NCBI RefSeq assembly: GCF_001550095.1
Contig: NZ_LRUC01000003.1
Span: 124,001 to 188,000 of the forward strand
DNA from: Celeribacter ethanolicus
GTDB lineage: Bacteria; Pseudomonadota; Alphaproteobacteria; Rhodobacterales; Rhodobacteraceae
DNA length: 64,000 bases
Direction: 5' to 3'
In this document: in pieces, positions 9,142 to 18,465 of the stretch
How the letters are laid out: each line of letters begins with the position of its first letter
Numbering within the stretch: position 1 is the first letter of the stretch
Translations under genes and position numbers: made by a program
Notes under the pieces: generated by a model
Seen by the model: the letters and a program-made list of their open reading frames with translations, nothing else
Told to the model about the DNA's origin: nothing
Database searches by the model: none

Positions 9142-9660
9142 TCATGGCACCTCCTTATAGCCTGTCACCATGGCGCGGGGAAGGTTCACGCGCGTGCGGC
9201 GGCTCTCGAAGAGCACGGCGGCAATATGCAGGACAACGGAGAACTCGGCCCAGTCGACGGCGATCTGGTGCAGCTCATCGGGCCATTCGACGCCCCAGAA
9301 CATGTCGGTGGTCATCAGCCAGCCGGAGAGCGCGATGACGGACAGCGTCACGATCAGGTTGTAGATCATCAGCGCGCCCAGCGGCGTATGGCCGAGGTGT
9401 GTCTTGACGCGCCCGGCGACCATGTCGGAGGCCTGTTCGAGCGCCCCATGCGCGGAGGGCGGAAAGGAAGAGAACCGGGCATAGCGCGGTCCGATCAGCC
9501 CCCAGAGCACGCGAAAGATCAGCAGGGCGATGATCGTGTAACCGAACCACAGATGCGCGTCGCTTTCGTGATCGACGATCAGCGCATTGGCGGTGAAACT
9601 GAGGACGAGGGTCCAGTGGAACAGGCGCAGGAGCGGGTCCCAGACCTTGTGTCGGGTCAT
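9142..9660 (-). CDS. Cytochrome b561-type membrane protein
   Basis: A 172-residue di-haem b-type cytochrome of the Ni/Fe-hydrogenase b-subunit/b561 group. The opening KVWDPLLRLFHWTLVLSF carries the usual first haem-ligand His, VDHESDAHLWFGY follows, and VVLHIAAVLFESRR near the end holds another conserved His. Four transmembrane segments are visible. I start at MTRHKVWD, since the residues upstream in frame are Arg/Pro-rich and not conserved in type. These proteins move electrons across the inner membrane. It sits between PepSY and LuxR genes in one operon. Confidence 0.87.
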   Translation of the reverse strand: MTRHKVWDPLLRLFHWTLVLSFTANALIVDHESDAHLWFGYTIIALLIFRVLWGLIGPRYARFSSFPPSAHGALEQASDMVAGRVKTHLGHTPLGALMIYNLIVTLSVIALSGWLMTTDMFWGVEWPDELHQIAVDWAEFSVVLHIAAVLFESRRTRVNLPRAMVTGYKEVP

Positions 9661-9725
9661 GTGGCTGTCCTTTGAAGAGGGGGCGAAAAGGCGCCGGGGT
9701 CGGGAGCCCCGGCGCGGGGACGGCA

Positions 9726-9986
9726 TCAGTCTTCTTCGGTCTTGACGACGTTGAGGTCGCCATCGAGGAAGATCTCGTATTTCATGCCGTCTTTCTTGGC
9801 ATAGGCTTCATAAAGACCGTCCTCGATCTTGATCTTGCCGACCTCATAGCCCTGGGCGGTGAGGGTTTCGGTGATCTTGGTTTTCATCTCGTCGGTGAGT
9901 GCCACGGAATCCGAGGCGAAGGCCGCACCCGAGAGCGTGGTGGCGAGTGTGGCGGAGAGCAGAGCGGCGGAGATCAGGGATTTCAT
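9726..9986 (-). CDS. Periplasmic PepSY-domain protein
   Basis: An 86-residue exported protein: a signal peptide cleaved after AAFA (about residue 24) and then one PepSY domain with ALTDEMKTKITETLTAQGY, a central YEAYAKKDG and the DGDLNVVKTEED ending. PepSY domains bind partners in the periplasm and are often encoded beside b-type cytochromes. It is first in the operon PepSY, cytochrome b561, LuxR, with 65 bases before the cytochrome start. The exact partner is not known; the neighbouring cytochrome is the obvious candidate. Confidence 0.85.
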   Translation of the reverse strand: MKSLISAALLSATLATTLSGAAFASDSVALTDEMKTKITETLTAQGYEVGKIKIEDGLYEAYAKKDGMKYEIFLDGDLNVVKTEED

Positions 9987-10120
9987 CGGCAGGTCCTTAT
10001 GTCAGAGCGGGCGGGGTTGCCCGTGGCGTGACATAAGGCGATGCCGGGGAGGTTTGGCCATTGGACCGGAGTTGGAGGTGGCTCGGTCTCCGGTCGGTGC
10101 ATGGGCGATTCAACCGGGGT

Positions 10121-10543
10121 TTAGGTGTTTATTCCGAAGCTTTCGGTCAGCTCGGCGCGATGCACGAGGTGGACCTTGTTGCCGAACGGGTCGCGCAGGT
10201 AGGCGCCGTAATAATCGGGCGCATAATGTGGGCGCAGGCCGGGCGCGCCCTCATCGGTGCCACCATGGGCAAGCCCTGCGGCGTGGGCTTTGTCCACCGC
10301 CCTGCGCGACGGGGCGACAAAGGCCAGCATGGTGCCGTTCCCGGCGCTGGCGGGGGCCTTGTCGAAGGGGCGATAGACGTAAAACCGTGGGAAGGGGGCC
10401 TCCGGGCGCACCCAGCAACGGGCCTCGGGGCCGCCGTCGGGCTCGACCTCACGTCGATGCAGGCCAATCTCGCCCAGAACCGCGTCGTAGAAGGACGCGG
10501 CCAGATCGAGATCGTCGGCGCCGAGAGTGACATGGGAGAACAT
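10121..10543 (-). CDS. VOC family (glyoxalase-like) protein
   Basis: A 140-residue single-domain member of the vicinal oxygen chelate superfamily. It begins MFSHVTLGADDLDLAASFYDAVL, the typical first strand-helix with a potential metal-ligand His, and ends with APDYYGAYLRDPFGNKVHLV, the conserved C-terminal strand. The catalysed reaction cannot be told, since the superfamily covers lyases, dioxygenases and resistance proteins. It lies three bases after rsmA on the same strand and is probably the last gene of that operon. Confidence 0.85.
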   Translation of the reverse strand: MFSHVTLGADDLDLAASFYDAVLGEIGLHRREVEPDGGPEARCWVRPEAPFPRFYVYRPFDKAPASAGNGTMLAFVAPSRRAVDKAHAAGLAHGGTDEGAPGLRPHYAPDYYGAYLRDPFGNKVHLVHRAELTESFGINT

Positions 10544-10546
10544 GGG

Positions 10547-11389
10547 TCAGCCTTTCACCATTTCGCGGGCGAGCGCGCACCAGCCCTCGATCGGCACCTG
10601 TTCGGCGCGATCCGTGGGCTTGATCCCGGCGGCGGTCAGGCGGTCTTCGATGTCGGGCGTGAGGCCCTTCAGCGAGGCGCGGAGCATCTTGCGGCGTTGG
10701 TTGAAACCTGCGGCGACGATGCGTTCCAACACTTTCGGGTCGGCTTCGAACCGCGGCGCGGGCAGGGCGTCGAGATGCACCACGGCGGAATGGATTTTCG
10801 GCGGCGGGCTAAACGCCTCCGGCGGCAGTTCCATGACGATGCGCGGCGTGGTGCGCCATTGCGACAGGATCGCGAGACGACCGTATTTCTTCGATCCCGG
10901 CTCGGCGACGATGCGCTCGGCCACTTCGCGTTGAAACATCAGCGTCAGCGAGGCCCAATAGGGTGGCCAGGACGGCGGGGTCAACCAGCGCACCAGCAAT
11001 TCCGTGCCGACATTATAGGGCAGGTTGGCGACGATGCGCACCGGGGCGGTCAGGCGTTCGAGCGGGTCGATTTCAAGCGCATCGGCGTTGATCACCTCAA
11101 GCCGTCCGGGATAGGCGGCGGAAATTTCTGCCAAAGGCGCCATGGCACGGCTGTCTTTCTCGACGGCGAGAACCTTGCGCGCGCCCTCGGCCAGAAGACC
11201 ACGGGTCAGACCGCCGGGGCCGGGGCCGACCTCGAGTACGTCGCATTGCGTCAGATCGCCCGCCTGACGGGCGATTTTCGAGGTCAGGTTGAGATCGAGC
11301 AGAAAGTTCTGCCCCAGCGATTTCTTCGCTACAAGCTCGTGGGTCGCGATCACGTCGCGAAGCGGCGGAAGCCCGTCGACCGTGGCCAT
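10547..11389 (-). CDS. rsmA: 16S rRNA (A1518/A1519) dimethyltransferase
   Basis: A 280-residue KsgA/RsmA enzyme that dimethylates two adjacent adenines near the 3' end of 16S rRNA during small-subunit assembly. It shows [11 protein letters not shown], the SAM-binding [16 protein letters not shown], and the catalytic [11 protein letters not shown]. The C-terminal [11 protein letters not shown] helix is present. The ATG used overlaps the pdxA stop by one base (TGATG); longer in-frame upstream sequence belongs to pdxA in another frame. The pdxA-rsmA order is widely conserved. Confidence 0.96.
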   Translation of the reverse strand: MATVDGLPPLRDVIATHELVAKKSLGQNFLLDLNLTSKIARQAGDLTQCDVLEVGPGPGGLTRGLLAEGARKVLAVEKDSRAMAPLAEISAAYPGRLEVINADALEIDPLERLTAPVRIVANLPYNVGTELLVRWLTPPSWPPYWASLTLMFQREVAERIVAEPGSKKYGRLAILSQWRTTPRIVMELPPEAFSPPPKIHSAVVHLDALPAPRFEADPKVLERIVAAGFNQRRKMLRASLKGLTPDIEDRLTAAGIKPTDRAEQVPIEGWCALAREMVKG

Positions 11390-12393
11390 CAGAGTGCCTT
11401 TCGGGCGGTGATCGCCATGTCCTGCGCCATCTTGAGCGCGGCAGTCAGGCTCGATGGATCGGCCACGCCCTTGCCCGCGATGTCGAAGGCGGTGCCGTGA
11501 TCCGGCGAGGTGCGGATGAAGGGCAGGCCAAGCGTCACGTTGACGCCGCCGGAGAAGTCGATGGTCTTGATCGGGATCAGCGCCTGATCGTGATAGGCGC
11601 AAAGCGCCACGTCATAGCCTGCCCGCGCCCGGCCATGGAACATGGTGTCGGGCGGCATCGGGCCTTTGAGATCGAAACCCTGCGTCTTGAGCCGGTCGAT
11701 GAGCGGAATCATCCAGTCGATTTCTTCCGTGCCCATGGCGCCGCCTTCGCCCGCATGCGGGTTCAGACCCGCAATGGCGATGCGCGGATGGGCATAGCCC
11801 CAGTAACGCTCCATATCGGCAGCGGTGATGCGGATGGTGTCTTCGAGAAGCTCCGGCGTGAAGGCCTCCGGCACGTCCTTGAGCGCGATGTGGATGGTCA
11901 CGGGGACGACGCGCAACTCGGTGCAGGCCAGCATCATCACCACGCGCTCGACACCGCCCAGATGGGCGAGGAATTCGGTGTGGCCGGGGAAGGCATAGCC
12001 CGCGCCGTCTTTCAGCACTTTCTTGTGGATCGGTGCGGTGCAAAGCGCAGAGGCCTCGCCGGTCTGCACGAGCGCCGTGGCGCGGCGGATCACGTCGATC
12101 ACCCCTTGCGCATTGTCGAGATCGGGCGTGCCGGGACGGACTTCGGCGGCGAAGTCGTGGCGCAGAACCGGGAGCGCGCCGGGCGCAATGCGCAGCGCGT
12201 CAGCCGGGCTTGCGATTTCCTCGAACAGCGCATCGGATGGCAAATGGCGCGGATCACCGATCCAGAAGAACGGCACCGCACCGGCCAGAAGTTTGGCGGC
12301 CTTGACCGCAAGTTCCGGGCCAACCCCGGCCGGTTCCCCGCAGCTCAGCGCAATGGGGGCGAGATCGGAGGGGCGCAGATCGCTCTGGCTCAT
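11389..12393 (-). CDS. pdxA: 4-hydroxythreonine-4-phosphate dehydrogenase
   Basis: This 334-residue enzyme catalyses the NAD-dependent oxidation of 4-phosphohydroxy-L-threonine in the DXP-dependent pyridoxal phosphate pathway. Recognisable parts are the N-terminal [17 protein letters not shown], the TAPIHKKVL and [11 protein letters not shown] segments, the metal-binding [16 protein letters not shown], and the closing [16 protein letters not shown]. The start overlaps the end of surA by four bases, and the stop overlaps rsmA by one, giving a tight surA-pdxA-rsmA operon. Confidence 0.96.
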   Translation of the reverse strand: MSQSDLRPSDLAPIALSCGEPAGVGPELAVKAAKLLAGAVPFFWIGDPRHLPSDALFEEIASPADALRIAPGALPVLRHDFAAEVRPGTPDLDNAQGVIDVIRRATALVQTGEASALCTAPIHKKVLKDGAGYAFPGHTEFLAHLGGVERVVMMLACTELRVVPVTIHIALKDVPEAFTPELLEDTIRITAADMERYWGYAHPRIAIAGLNPHAGEGGAMGTEEIDWMIPLIDRLKTQGFDLKGPMPPDTMFHGRARAGYDVALCAYHDQALIPIKTIDFSGGVNVTLGLPFIRTSPDHGTAFDIAGKGVADPSSLTAALKMAQDMAITARKAL

Positions 12394-13676
12394 GGGATCA
12401 CGATCGTCGCGTCGGCGCGCATCTCGGCGAGGAAACTGTCGGCCAGCGCGCCGATGCGTTGCGATTGCAACTGGGCCCGAACCGACTCGCGATCGGCATT
12501 GGCCAGCGCCTCATAGGTGCGCCCGCACATCATCAGGAAGACAAGCGTCTGGCCATCGGCGCGGGTCAGTGCGGTGGAGACCTCACCCGGATCGAGTTTC
12601 GCGAGTTCGAAAGCCACATCGTTGGGGATCTGGCTCACCGGCAGGGTGTCGATTTGCAGCACGCTTTCCGGCTCGCCCTTGGCGATGCCATAGAGATCGT
12701 CGCAGGTGTCGACACTGGCCTTCACCTCGGCAGCACGTTTCAGCGCGGCTTCGGAGCGTCCGCCCGCGATGTAATAGGCGGCATATTTGATGGCGTCGGC
12801 ATTGGGCGTCGGCGTGGCGATCTCGGCGACCGAACGCAACTGGAACAGGCCGATGGCGTTGCCGGTGGACAAGGGGGCGCTGATCTCGCCGGGCTTGAGG
12901 CCCATGACGGCGGCGCGCAGCGGCGGCGGCAGATCGCCGATCGCGGCCCAGTCCATCCGCCCGGCTTTCTCGCGCGACGGAGCGACGGAGTATTTCTCGG
13001 CAGCGGCGGCAAAGGCGGCAATCGAGGGGTTGGCCGCGATCTGTTTCGCCAGCGCGTCGGATTTCGCGGCCTCTTCGGGCGTGCGGGCTGGCAGGAAAAG
13101 CTCGGACAGAGCCACGCGCAGGCCGCCGGAGGGGCCGTTCGATTGCAGCGCCTTGTCGATCTCCGCTTCGGAGATCTGCGCTTTCGAGGAGAACCGGGCG
13201 CGGGCGTATTCACGCCAGATGATGCCCGAGGACACGAAATCGCGCACGGTCTGGGCCGAGACGCCGTTTTTCGCCATCAGCGAGAGGAACTGTTCGGGTT
13301 GCAGCTTGCCGCGTGCGGCAAACTCGGCGATCGCGGTGGCGACCTGTTCATCGGTCAGCTTGAAATCCACGCGCTCGGCGACCTGTTGCTTCAGGCGCTC
13401 CTCGATCAGCGCGTCGAGCACGTCCTTGCGGCTTTTCGGACCGCCCAGAACGGAGAGCATCTGCATGCGTTGTTCAAGCTCGTAGCCGGTCACCACCTTG
13501 TCGTTGACATAGGCGACGGGAGCGAAAAGGTTCTGGGCCACAGCCTGGCCGGGGGCGATCCCCGGCAGAGCCATCGCCAGGGCGAGAAGCCCGCCGCGGA
13601 TCGTGCCGCGCGGCATGGGGTTGCGCAGAGAGGTTTTCACCGCGTCCAGAAGATCGGCCCCGAATTTGCGTGTCAT
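12390..13676 (-). CDS. surA: SurA-like periplasmic chaperone / peptidyl-prolyl isomerase
   Basis: A 428-residue exported chaperone for outer-membrane proteins. After a long basic N-terminus and a hydrophobic segment cleaved after AVAQ, it has the SurA N-terminal helices (VTGYELEQRMQML, LIEERLKQQVAE) and one parvulin-type rotamase domain (VALSELFLPA..., AAEKYSVAPSREKAGRMDWAAIGDLP). E. coli SurA has two rotamase domains, so this is the shorter alphaproteobacterial form. I chose the ATG giving MTRKFGAD because GGGAG lies just before it; two other ATGs and a GTG lie up to 30 bases upstream. It lies between lptD and pdxA. Confidence 0.9.
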   Translation of the reverse strand: MTRKFGADLLDAVKTSLRNPMPRGTIRGGLLALAMALPGIAPGQAVAQNLFAPVAYVNDKVVTGYELEQRMQMLSVLGGPKSRKDVLDALIEERLKQQVAERVDFKLTDEQVATAIAEFAARGKLQPEQFLSLMAKNGVSAQTVRDFVSSGIIWREYARARFSSKAQISEAEIDKALQSNGPSGGLRVALSELFLPARTPEEAAKSDALAKQIAANPSIAAFAAAAEKYSVAPSREKAGRMDWAAIGDLPPPLRAAVMGLKPGEISAPLSTGNAIGLFQLRSVAEIATPTPNADAIKYAAYYIAGGRSEAALKRAAEVKASVDTCDDLYGIAKGEPESVLQIDTLPVSQIPNDVAFELAKLDPGEVSTALTRADGQTLVFLMMCGRTYEALANADRESVRAQLQSQRIGALADSFLAEMRADATIVIP

Positions 13677-13886
13677 GCTCACTCCCATGCTCACTTCCAT
13701 ACCCACTTGTGGCCCCGGTTTCGGGGCTTTCGTCCAGATGTCGGTTTCTTTTAAGAGGTTTCGCGGTCTGGGCCAAGCGGATTGCTCGTCTCTGTGCCGT
13801 GCTCGGCGGGGAATATCCCGATTGTGAACGCAGGACGGGGGCGCGACGGGAGCTTGGCAGGGGCATGACAGGGTTTGGGGCCCGGC

Positions 13887-16067
13887 TCAGAAGGCGCAGG
13901 AGCCAGTCTTTTGCGTCCCCGACCCGAAGGCGCCGAACCCTACGGAAAACGCCACGCGGGTAGTCGGATCGAGGGAATCGGTGTCCCAGTAGCGCCGCGA
14001 TAGTTCGAGCTTGAGCCGGGTGCATTCGTTCTGGAATTGCAGGCCAAGCCCGGCGCGGGTGGCTTCGTCCTCGTTGAAATCGTAGAGATATTGCGCCGTG
14101 GCGCTCCAGTTCTGCGCCAGTTTCACCGAGCCGTCGAAGCCGAATTCGTTGAGATCTGTGTCGCGCTCTTCAGCGGCATCGGCGATGACATAGGCATAGC
14201 TCGATCCGATGGAATAGCGCGGACGGCTGAGATCGAGCCGGGTTTCCCATTTGGTGATCTCGGCATCCTCGGTGATGAGCGCGCGAGTGTTGGCGGCAAA
14301 GCCGTTCTGAAAGCGCAGCCCGGCGCCCAGAAGCCAGTCGGAGCTTTGCCCGGAGAGGCCGGAGGCGACGGAATAGGCGTCGTGATCTTCGAGGCTGAGG
14401 ACCCGCCCGAGCGAGAGGCCATAGTCCATGGTCTCGCCGTAATGCGAAAACCGCAGCCCGGCGGCGGCGGTCAGGCCGGTGTCGCGCCGGTCCGCGCCGG
14501 GAAAGCGCGCGAGGGTCAGCAGATTGCCCTCGTCAAACTCGACGAAACGCGAATCCGTGTTGGGCACATCGCCGCCGGTGCTGTCGGACCAGCCAAGCTG
14601 CAACAGAGGTTCGAGAAGTTCGGACGCGCCGGAGACGGTGCTGCGGGTGAGCGGCCAGCTCAGGCGGGTTTCGGCACTGCCGGTGAGGCGGGTGACGTGG
14701 TTTTCGTAGGCGGAATATTGCTGTTGCAGGTAGCCGTCGACATAGAGGCCGGCGGCGTTTTCGAGTTTCAGGCCGGGACCGAAGACGGTCGAGCCGCTCC
14801 AGCGCCCTTCGGCCCCAAGACGCAGCACGTCATAGCCGTCGATGTCGTCTTCGGAATCGCGGTACGAGGTCGAGGCGGTGATCCCGAAGCTCAGTTGACC
14901 CGGCAGACGGGCCGGATCGTAGAGATGTTCGTAGCTGAACTCGCCCAGAAGGAAGGGCAGCGTGTCCTCGATCGCCACATCGGAATCGCGCAGGCTGCGG
15001 GAATAGACGAATTGCCCGTCGATGGCCTCGTCTTCGCGGTAGCGGCTCAGCGTGACTTTCGAGGGCAGGTAATCTTCGTCGTAATAGCCGTAATCGAGCA
15101 GATAGGCGATGTCGGAGGTGGCGCGCAGATCGAAGCCGAGCTTCATGCCGTTGTCGAGCCGCCAGTTGCCCTCGGCAAAGAGATAGGCCCGCAGCCCGTC
15201 GCGGGTGTCGTCGGAACTCACCGCGCCGTTCAGTTCGAGATCGCCATGCACGAAGGCCTGACGATAGCGCAGGTTGAGCGTCGTGGTGTGGCTTGCCAGA
15301 TAGGGTGCGACGGTGAGGTCGCGGTGATCGCCCAAGGTGATGAAATAGGGAATCTCGATGCCGGTTCCGAGGGTAGAATCGGTGCGGATTTCCGGGATCA
15401 GGAAACCGTTGGCGCGGGTCACGGTCGGGTCGGGTACCCGCAGGTGCGGCAGCCAGAACACCGGAATATCGACGATGCGCAGATGCGCGTCGGTGAAATA
15501 GAGCTGATGGGTCTCGTTGTCGTGGATCACTTCGCTGGCGCGAATTTCCCAGAGCGGCACCGGGCGCACGGCGCAGACCTCGCAGGTCGAGGCGACGGTT
15601 TTCTCGAGCCTCGTATAGCGGCCTTCGACCACGTCGAGCCGGGCGGCGGCCAGTTGCATCTGGCGGTCGATCACCATGCGCGCCGACAGCAGAAGGCCGT
15701 TTTTCAACTCGGTGTCGATCTCGGCTGCGGAGGCGAGAATCTCGGTCGCGCCATCGGCTTTGGTGAGACGGATCGGACCTTCGATCGAGAGCGCGCCGGT
15801 CTTCTGATCGAAGGTGATGCGCGTGGCGGTGAGCCGCGTGTCGCCGCGCAACACTTCGACCGCGCCGGAGGCGATCAACAGCGTGCCGTCGAAGCTGACG
15901 CTGTCGGCCATCAGCGCGGTGGAGGGCTCGGATGCTGTCTGGGTCATCGCGGGCAGGGCGGCCATGGACAGGGCAGCGCTCAGGGCGAGGGCCGTGAGCG
16001 GGGCGCGCAGTGTCTGCGCACGACGGGAAAGGGGGGCCTTCGGTGCGGCGGTCATGTCCTTATCCAT
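13887..16067 (-). CDS. lptD: LPS-assembly outer-membrane protein LptD
   Basis: About 726 residues: a signal peptide ending near ALPAMTQT, an OstA-type jellyroll (ADSVSFDGTLLIASGAVEVLRGDTRLTA is its start, split here by residues), then a large beta barrel rich in aromatic strands and a terminal Phe. LptD with LptE inserts lipopolysaccharide into the outer leaflet. Cysteines are visible in TCEVC, near NECTRLKLEL and in the final SCAF, suiting the disulfides known for LptD. The start overlaps the lptG stop by 8 bases; an ATG 12 bases further in is also possible. Order lptF-lptG-lptD matches the shared pathway. Confidence 0.93.
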   Translation of the reverse strand: MDKDMTAAPKAPLSRRAQTLRAPLTALALSAALSMAALPAMTQTASEPSTALMADSVSFDGTLLIASGAVEVLRGDTRLTATRITFDQKTGALSIEGPIRLTKADGATEILASAAEIDTELKNGLLLSARMVIDRQMQLAAARLDVVEGRYTRLEKTVASTCEVCAVRPVPLWEIRASEVIHDNETHQLYFTDAHLRIVDIPVFWLPHLRVPDPTVTRANGFLIPEIRTDSTLGTGIEIPYFITLGDHRDLTVAPYLASHTTTLNLRYRQAFVHGDLELNGAVSSDDTRDGLRAYLFAEGNWRLDNGMKLGFDLRATSDIAYLLDYGYYDEDYLPSKVTLSRYREDEAIDGQFVYSRSLRDSDVAIEDTLPFLLGEFSYEHLYDPARLPGQLSFGITASTSYRDSEDDIDGYDVLRLGAEGRWSGSTVFGPGLKLENAAGLYVDGYLQQQYSAYENHVTRLTGSAETRLSWPLTRSTVSGASELLEPLLQLGWSDSTGGDVPNTDSRFVEFDEGNLLTLARFPGADRRDTGLTAAAGLRFSHYGETMDYGLSLGRVLSLEDHDAYSVASGLSGQSSDWLLGAGLRFQNGFAANTRALITEDAEITKWETRLDLSRPRYSIGSSYAYVIADAAEERDTDLNEFGFDGSVKLAQNWSATAQYLYDFNEDEATRAGLGLQFQNECTRLKLELSRRYWDTDSLDPTTRVAFSVGFGAFGSGTQKTGSCAF

Positions 16068-17157
16068 CCTCCAAATGCAGCAGAAGGGCAAGAGAGGCGA
16101 GGATGACCGCGAGAGGCGGCGCCCAGGCGGCCAAAGAGATCGGCAGCAATCCGTTCTGTCCCATGACGATGGCGAAGGAGCGCAGGAAATAGAAGCCGAA
16201 GGCCAGAAGCACGGCGGTGATCACCCGCGAGGAGGTGTTGCCGAGACGGGTGTGGCGCATGGTGAAGCCCGCAGCGATCAGCACCATGGCGATAAAGGAG
16301 AACGGCAGGGCCAGCTCGCTTTGCAGCCACATGCGGTAAGAACGGGCGGAGAAGCCGGCCACTTCGAGCTTGTCGATGTAGCTGGTGAGTTCCCAGAACG
16401 GCACGGCCTCGGGCGCGCCGAAGCGGTCGCGGATTTCATCGGGGGTGAGCGAGGTGGTCAGGGTGAGCGTGTCGTGCACGGTGGCAGCGGCCTCGGGGTT
16501 GGCGGCGCCGGTCAGTGGCCAACGCTTGGCCCCGGTGAGATGCCACTGGCCGTCCTCGATCTGGGCGCTCTGCGCTTCGATACGATAGAGCGGCGTGCCG
16601 TCGGGGGCGAAGCCGATGAAGCTCACCTCCTGCAATTGCGAGCCGTCGAGATTGGAGCGCCCGGCGCGGATCACCATCTGGCCGCTGGGCGTGCCTTCGC
16701 GCAGCCACAGCCCCTCGTCGGAGACCGAAAACACCTGGGCTTCGCCCTGGCTGAACAGGGTTTTCTGCCGCTCGTAGCTGCGTTCGGTGGTGGCGGCAAT
16801 CGGGTTGAAGACGGCGACGCTGAGCGCGCCGAACAGAAAGGCCACGGCAACCGGCGGCACCAGGGAACGCAGGGCGGAGCGTCCGGCAGCGCGGGCGACG
16901 ACCAGTTCGGAGGAGCGCGCAAGACCGAGAAACAGCACCAGCGTGGCGATCATCACGATGATCGGCAGGATGTCGTAAAGCGTGCGCGGCACGCGCAGGA
17001 GGGCCATGTGTAACACGGCGGTGCCGCCGATGCCGAGATCGGCAAGATCACGAAGCTGGTCGAGGCTTTCAACCATCAGGATCAGCCCGGCGAACAGGGC
17101 GAGGACAATCAGCAGGGCACGCAGGAAACGACGGGCGAAATAGAGATCGAGCCTCAT
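16060..17157 (-). CDS. lptG: LPS export permease LptG
   Basis: A 365-residue YjgP/YjgQ family permease: MRLDLYFARRFLRALLIVLALFAGL starts the first of six membrane helices, three before and three after a large periplasmic beta-jellyroll (about residues 125-265). With LptF and LptB it extracts LPS from the inner membrane. The paired motif RSSELVVARAAGRSALRSL is the coupling helix region typical of LptF/G. It overlaps lptF by four bases and lptD by eight. Confidence 0.95.
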   Translation of the reverse strand: MRLDLYFARRFLRALLIVLALFAGLILMVESLDQLRDLADLGIGGTAVLHMALLRVPRTLYDILPIIVMIATLVLFLGLARSSELVVARAAGRSALRSLVPPVAVAFLFGALSVAVFNPIAATTERSYERQKTLFSQGEAQVFSVSDEGLWLREGTPSGQMVIRAGRSNLDGSQLQEVSFIGFAPDGTPLYRIEAQSAQIEDGQWHLTGAKRWPLTGAANPEAAATVHDTLTLTTSLTPDEIRDRFGAPEAVPFWELTSYIDKLEVAGFSARSYRMWLQSELALPFSFIAMVLIAAGFTMRHTRLGNTSSRVITAVLLAFGFYFLRSFAIVMGQNGLLPISLAAWAPPLAVILASLALLLHLEDG

Positions 17158-18293
17158 GGCATTTTCCCCTCACGGTCCGGGGGGCTGCCCTTTTGGCGCA
17201 GACGCGGGTGGGCGGCCTTCCACATCAGAACAAGCGCCATGGCGACGGCCAGAACGGAGGCGAGATAGCGCAGCGGCCAGAGGCTTGGGGTGTCGTCGAT
17301 CATGCCGCCAAAGCTGTTGTCGAGGGTTTTCACCACGACCAGAAGCAGGATCGCGAGAAGGATCTGGCGCCAGAGGCCGAAGCGCGAAAATCCGCCGATC
17401 AGCAGCGCGCCGAAGCCGACGAGACAGATGACGAGGCCCTGAACGGCCTTGTTGGTGCGCTGGGTCACCTCGGCGAACATCTCTTGCGGCGTGCGGCCGA
17501 TCTCTTCCTGAAGCGCAGGGCTGGCCTGCAAGAGCGCGAGGCTGTCGGTGGAGCGCAGGGTGCGCGGCCGGGTCCGGGTTTCGCCGAGCAGACCCGAGAG
17601 GCTGTAGGAGAAACTGTCGAAACGGGTGACGGAGAGGCGCTGTGCGGCAAGTTCATAGGTCTGGCTCATGCCGTCGAACATCAGGAGCATCGGGCCGCTG
17701 TCGTCTTTGACGATCAGGGCGCGCGAGGCCATGAAGCTCTGGCGCTGGCTCTTTTCGCGGCTGTTCGAGAGGTAGACGTCCTCAAGCTCGCCCTCGGCCG
17801 AGATGTTGCGCACGTAGAAGGTGATGCCTTTGACCGGATGGACAAAGGAGCCTTCGGTCAGGAGCCGGGCGGTCACGTCGCTGGCGATCTCGGCGCGGCG
17901 CAGGTCCAGTTCGCGCTGCGACAGCGGCACAAGCACATGGGCGAGGATGGCGACCATCAGCCCGACGATAAGGCCGAAGAACAGCACCGGGCGGGCGAGG
18001 CGATAGGGCGAATACCCGGCTGCCTGCACCACCACCAGTTCAGATTCCGAGGACAGGCGGTTGGTGACATAGACCACGGCGGCAAAGGCGGCGATCGGCA
18101 GGAGGTTCACGAGGATCGTCGGCAGCGACAGAAGCGTGAGTTGCAAAAACGTCGAGGCCGATTGACCGTCGCCCATCAGCCAGTCCAAGAGGCTCACCGC
18201 CTTGTTCACCCAGAACACCAGCGCCAGCAAAAGCGAGAAGAATCCGAACAGCATCAGCAGTTGCTGAAGCATGTATTTGTCGAATCTTCCCAA
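17154..18293 (-). CDS. lptF: LPS export permease LptF
   Basis: The second YjgP/YjgQ permease of the LPS transporter, about 379 residues. It shows the first membrane helix (MLFGFFSLLLALVFWVNKAVSLLDW, here quoted in part as LLALVFWVNKAVSLLDW), the coupling SSESELVVVQAAGYSPYRL, a periplasmic domain, and three C-terminal helices. I place the start at a TTG giving GRFDKYMLQQ, because the family begins with a similar FDKYML block and the residues upstream look non-conserved; the internal ATG at 18272 is the alternative. It is first in the lptF-lptG-lptD-surA-pdxA-rsmA operon. Confidence 0.93.
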   Translation of the reverse strand: MGRFDKYMLQQLLMLFGFFSLLLALVFWVNKAVSLLDWLMGDGQSASTFLQLTLLSLPTILVNLLPIAAFAAVVYVTNRLSSESELVVVQAAGYSPYRLARPVLFFGLIVGLMVAILAHVLVPLSQRELDLRRAEIASDVTARLLTEGSFVHPVKGITFYVRNISAEGELEDVYLSNSREKSQRQSFMASRALIVKDDSGPMLLMFDGMSQTYELAAQRLSVTRFDSFSYSLSGLLGETRTRPRTLRSTDSLALLQASPALQEEIGRTPQEMFAEVTQRTNKAVQGLVICLVGFGALLIGGFSRFGLWRQILLAILLLVVVKTLDNSFGGMIDDTPSLWPLRYLASVLAVAMALVLMWKAAHPRLRQKGSPPDREGKMP

Positions 18294-18465
18294 CCCACTG
18301 GTCCCGATACTGGTGTTTGCGTTCGGGCGGACTTTATCCGCAGCCTGCGCGGGGAGAAAGCAGAAACCCGTGCGCAAACCGATGCAATCGGCGCAAACTC
18401 GCACTGGTCAGTCGGGGGTATGGCCGCTACCTATGGGAAAACCCGAATTCAGCAAAGGAATTGCC
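18294..18465. promoter_or_regulatory. Divergent promoter region lptF / pepA
   Basis: This 172-base gap separates two divergent transcription units and must hold both promoters. It contains three copies of a 7-base unit: CGCAAAC inside GCGCAAAC at 18372-18379 and 18391-18398 (19 bases apart), and its reverse complement GTTTGCG at 18315-18321. CGATGCAATCG at 18380-18390 is a small palindrome between the two direct copies. These may be regulator sites; no regulator can be named. Confidence 0.35.

Noticed and set aside
13711-13730. Terminator between lptD and surA
   Set aside because: The GCCCCG/CGGGGC hairpin has only a short T-run and on the wrong strand for this operon; the genes are probably cotranscribed.
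12459-13754. 431-codon plus-strand open frame
   Set aside because: Antisense of surA; Gly/Arg/His-rich shadow text.
14037-16106. 689-codon plus-strand open frame
   Set aside because: Antisense of lptD; no recognisable domain and a composition typical of reverse frames.
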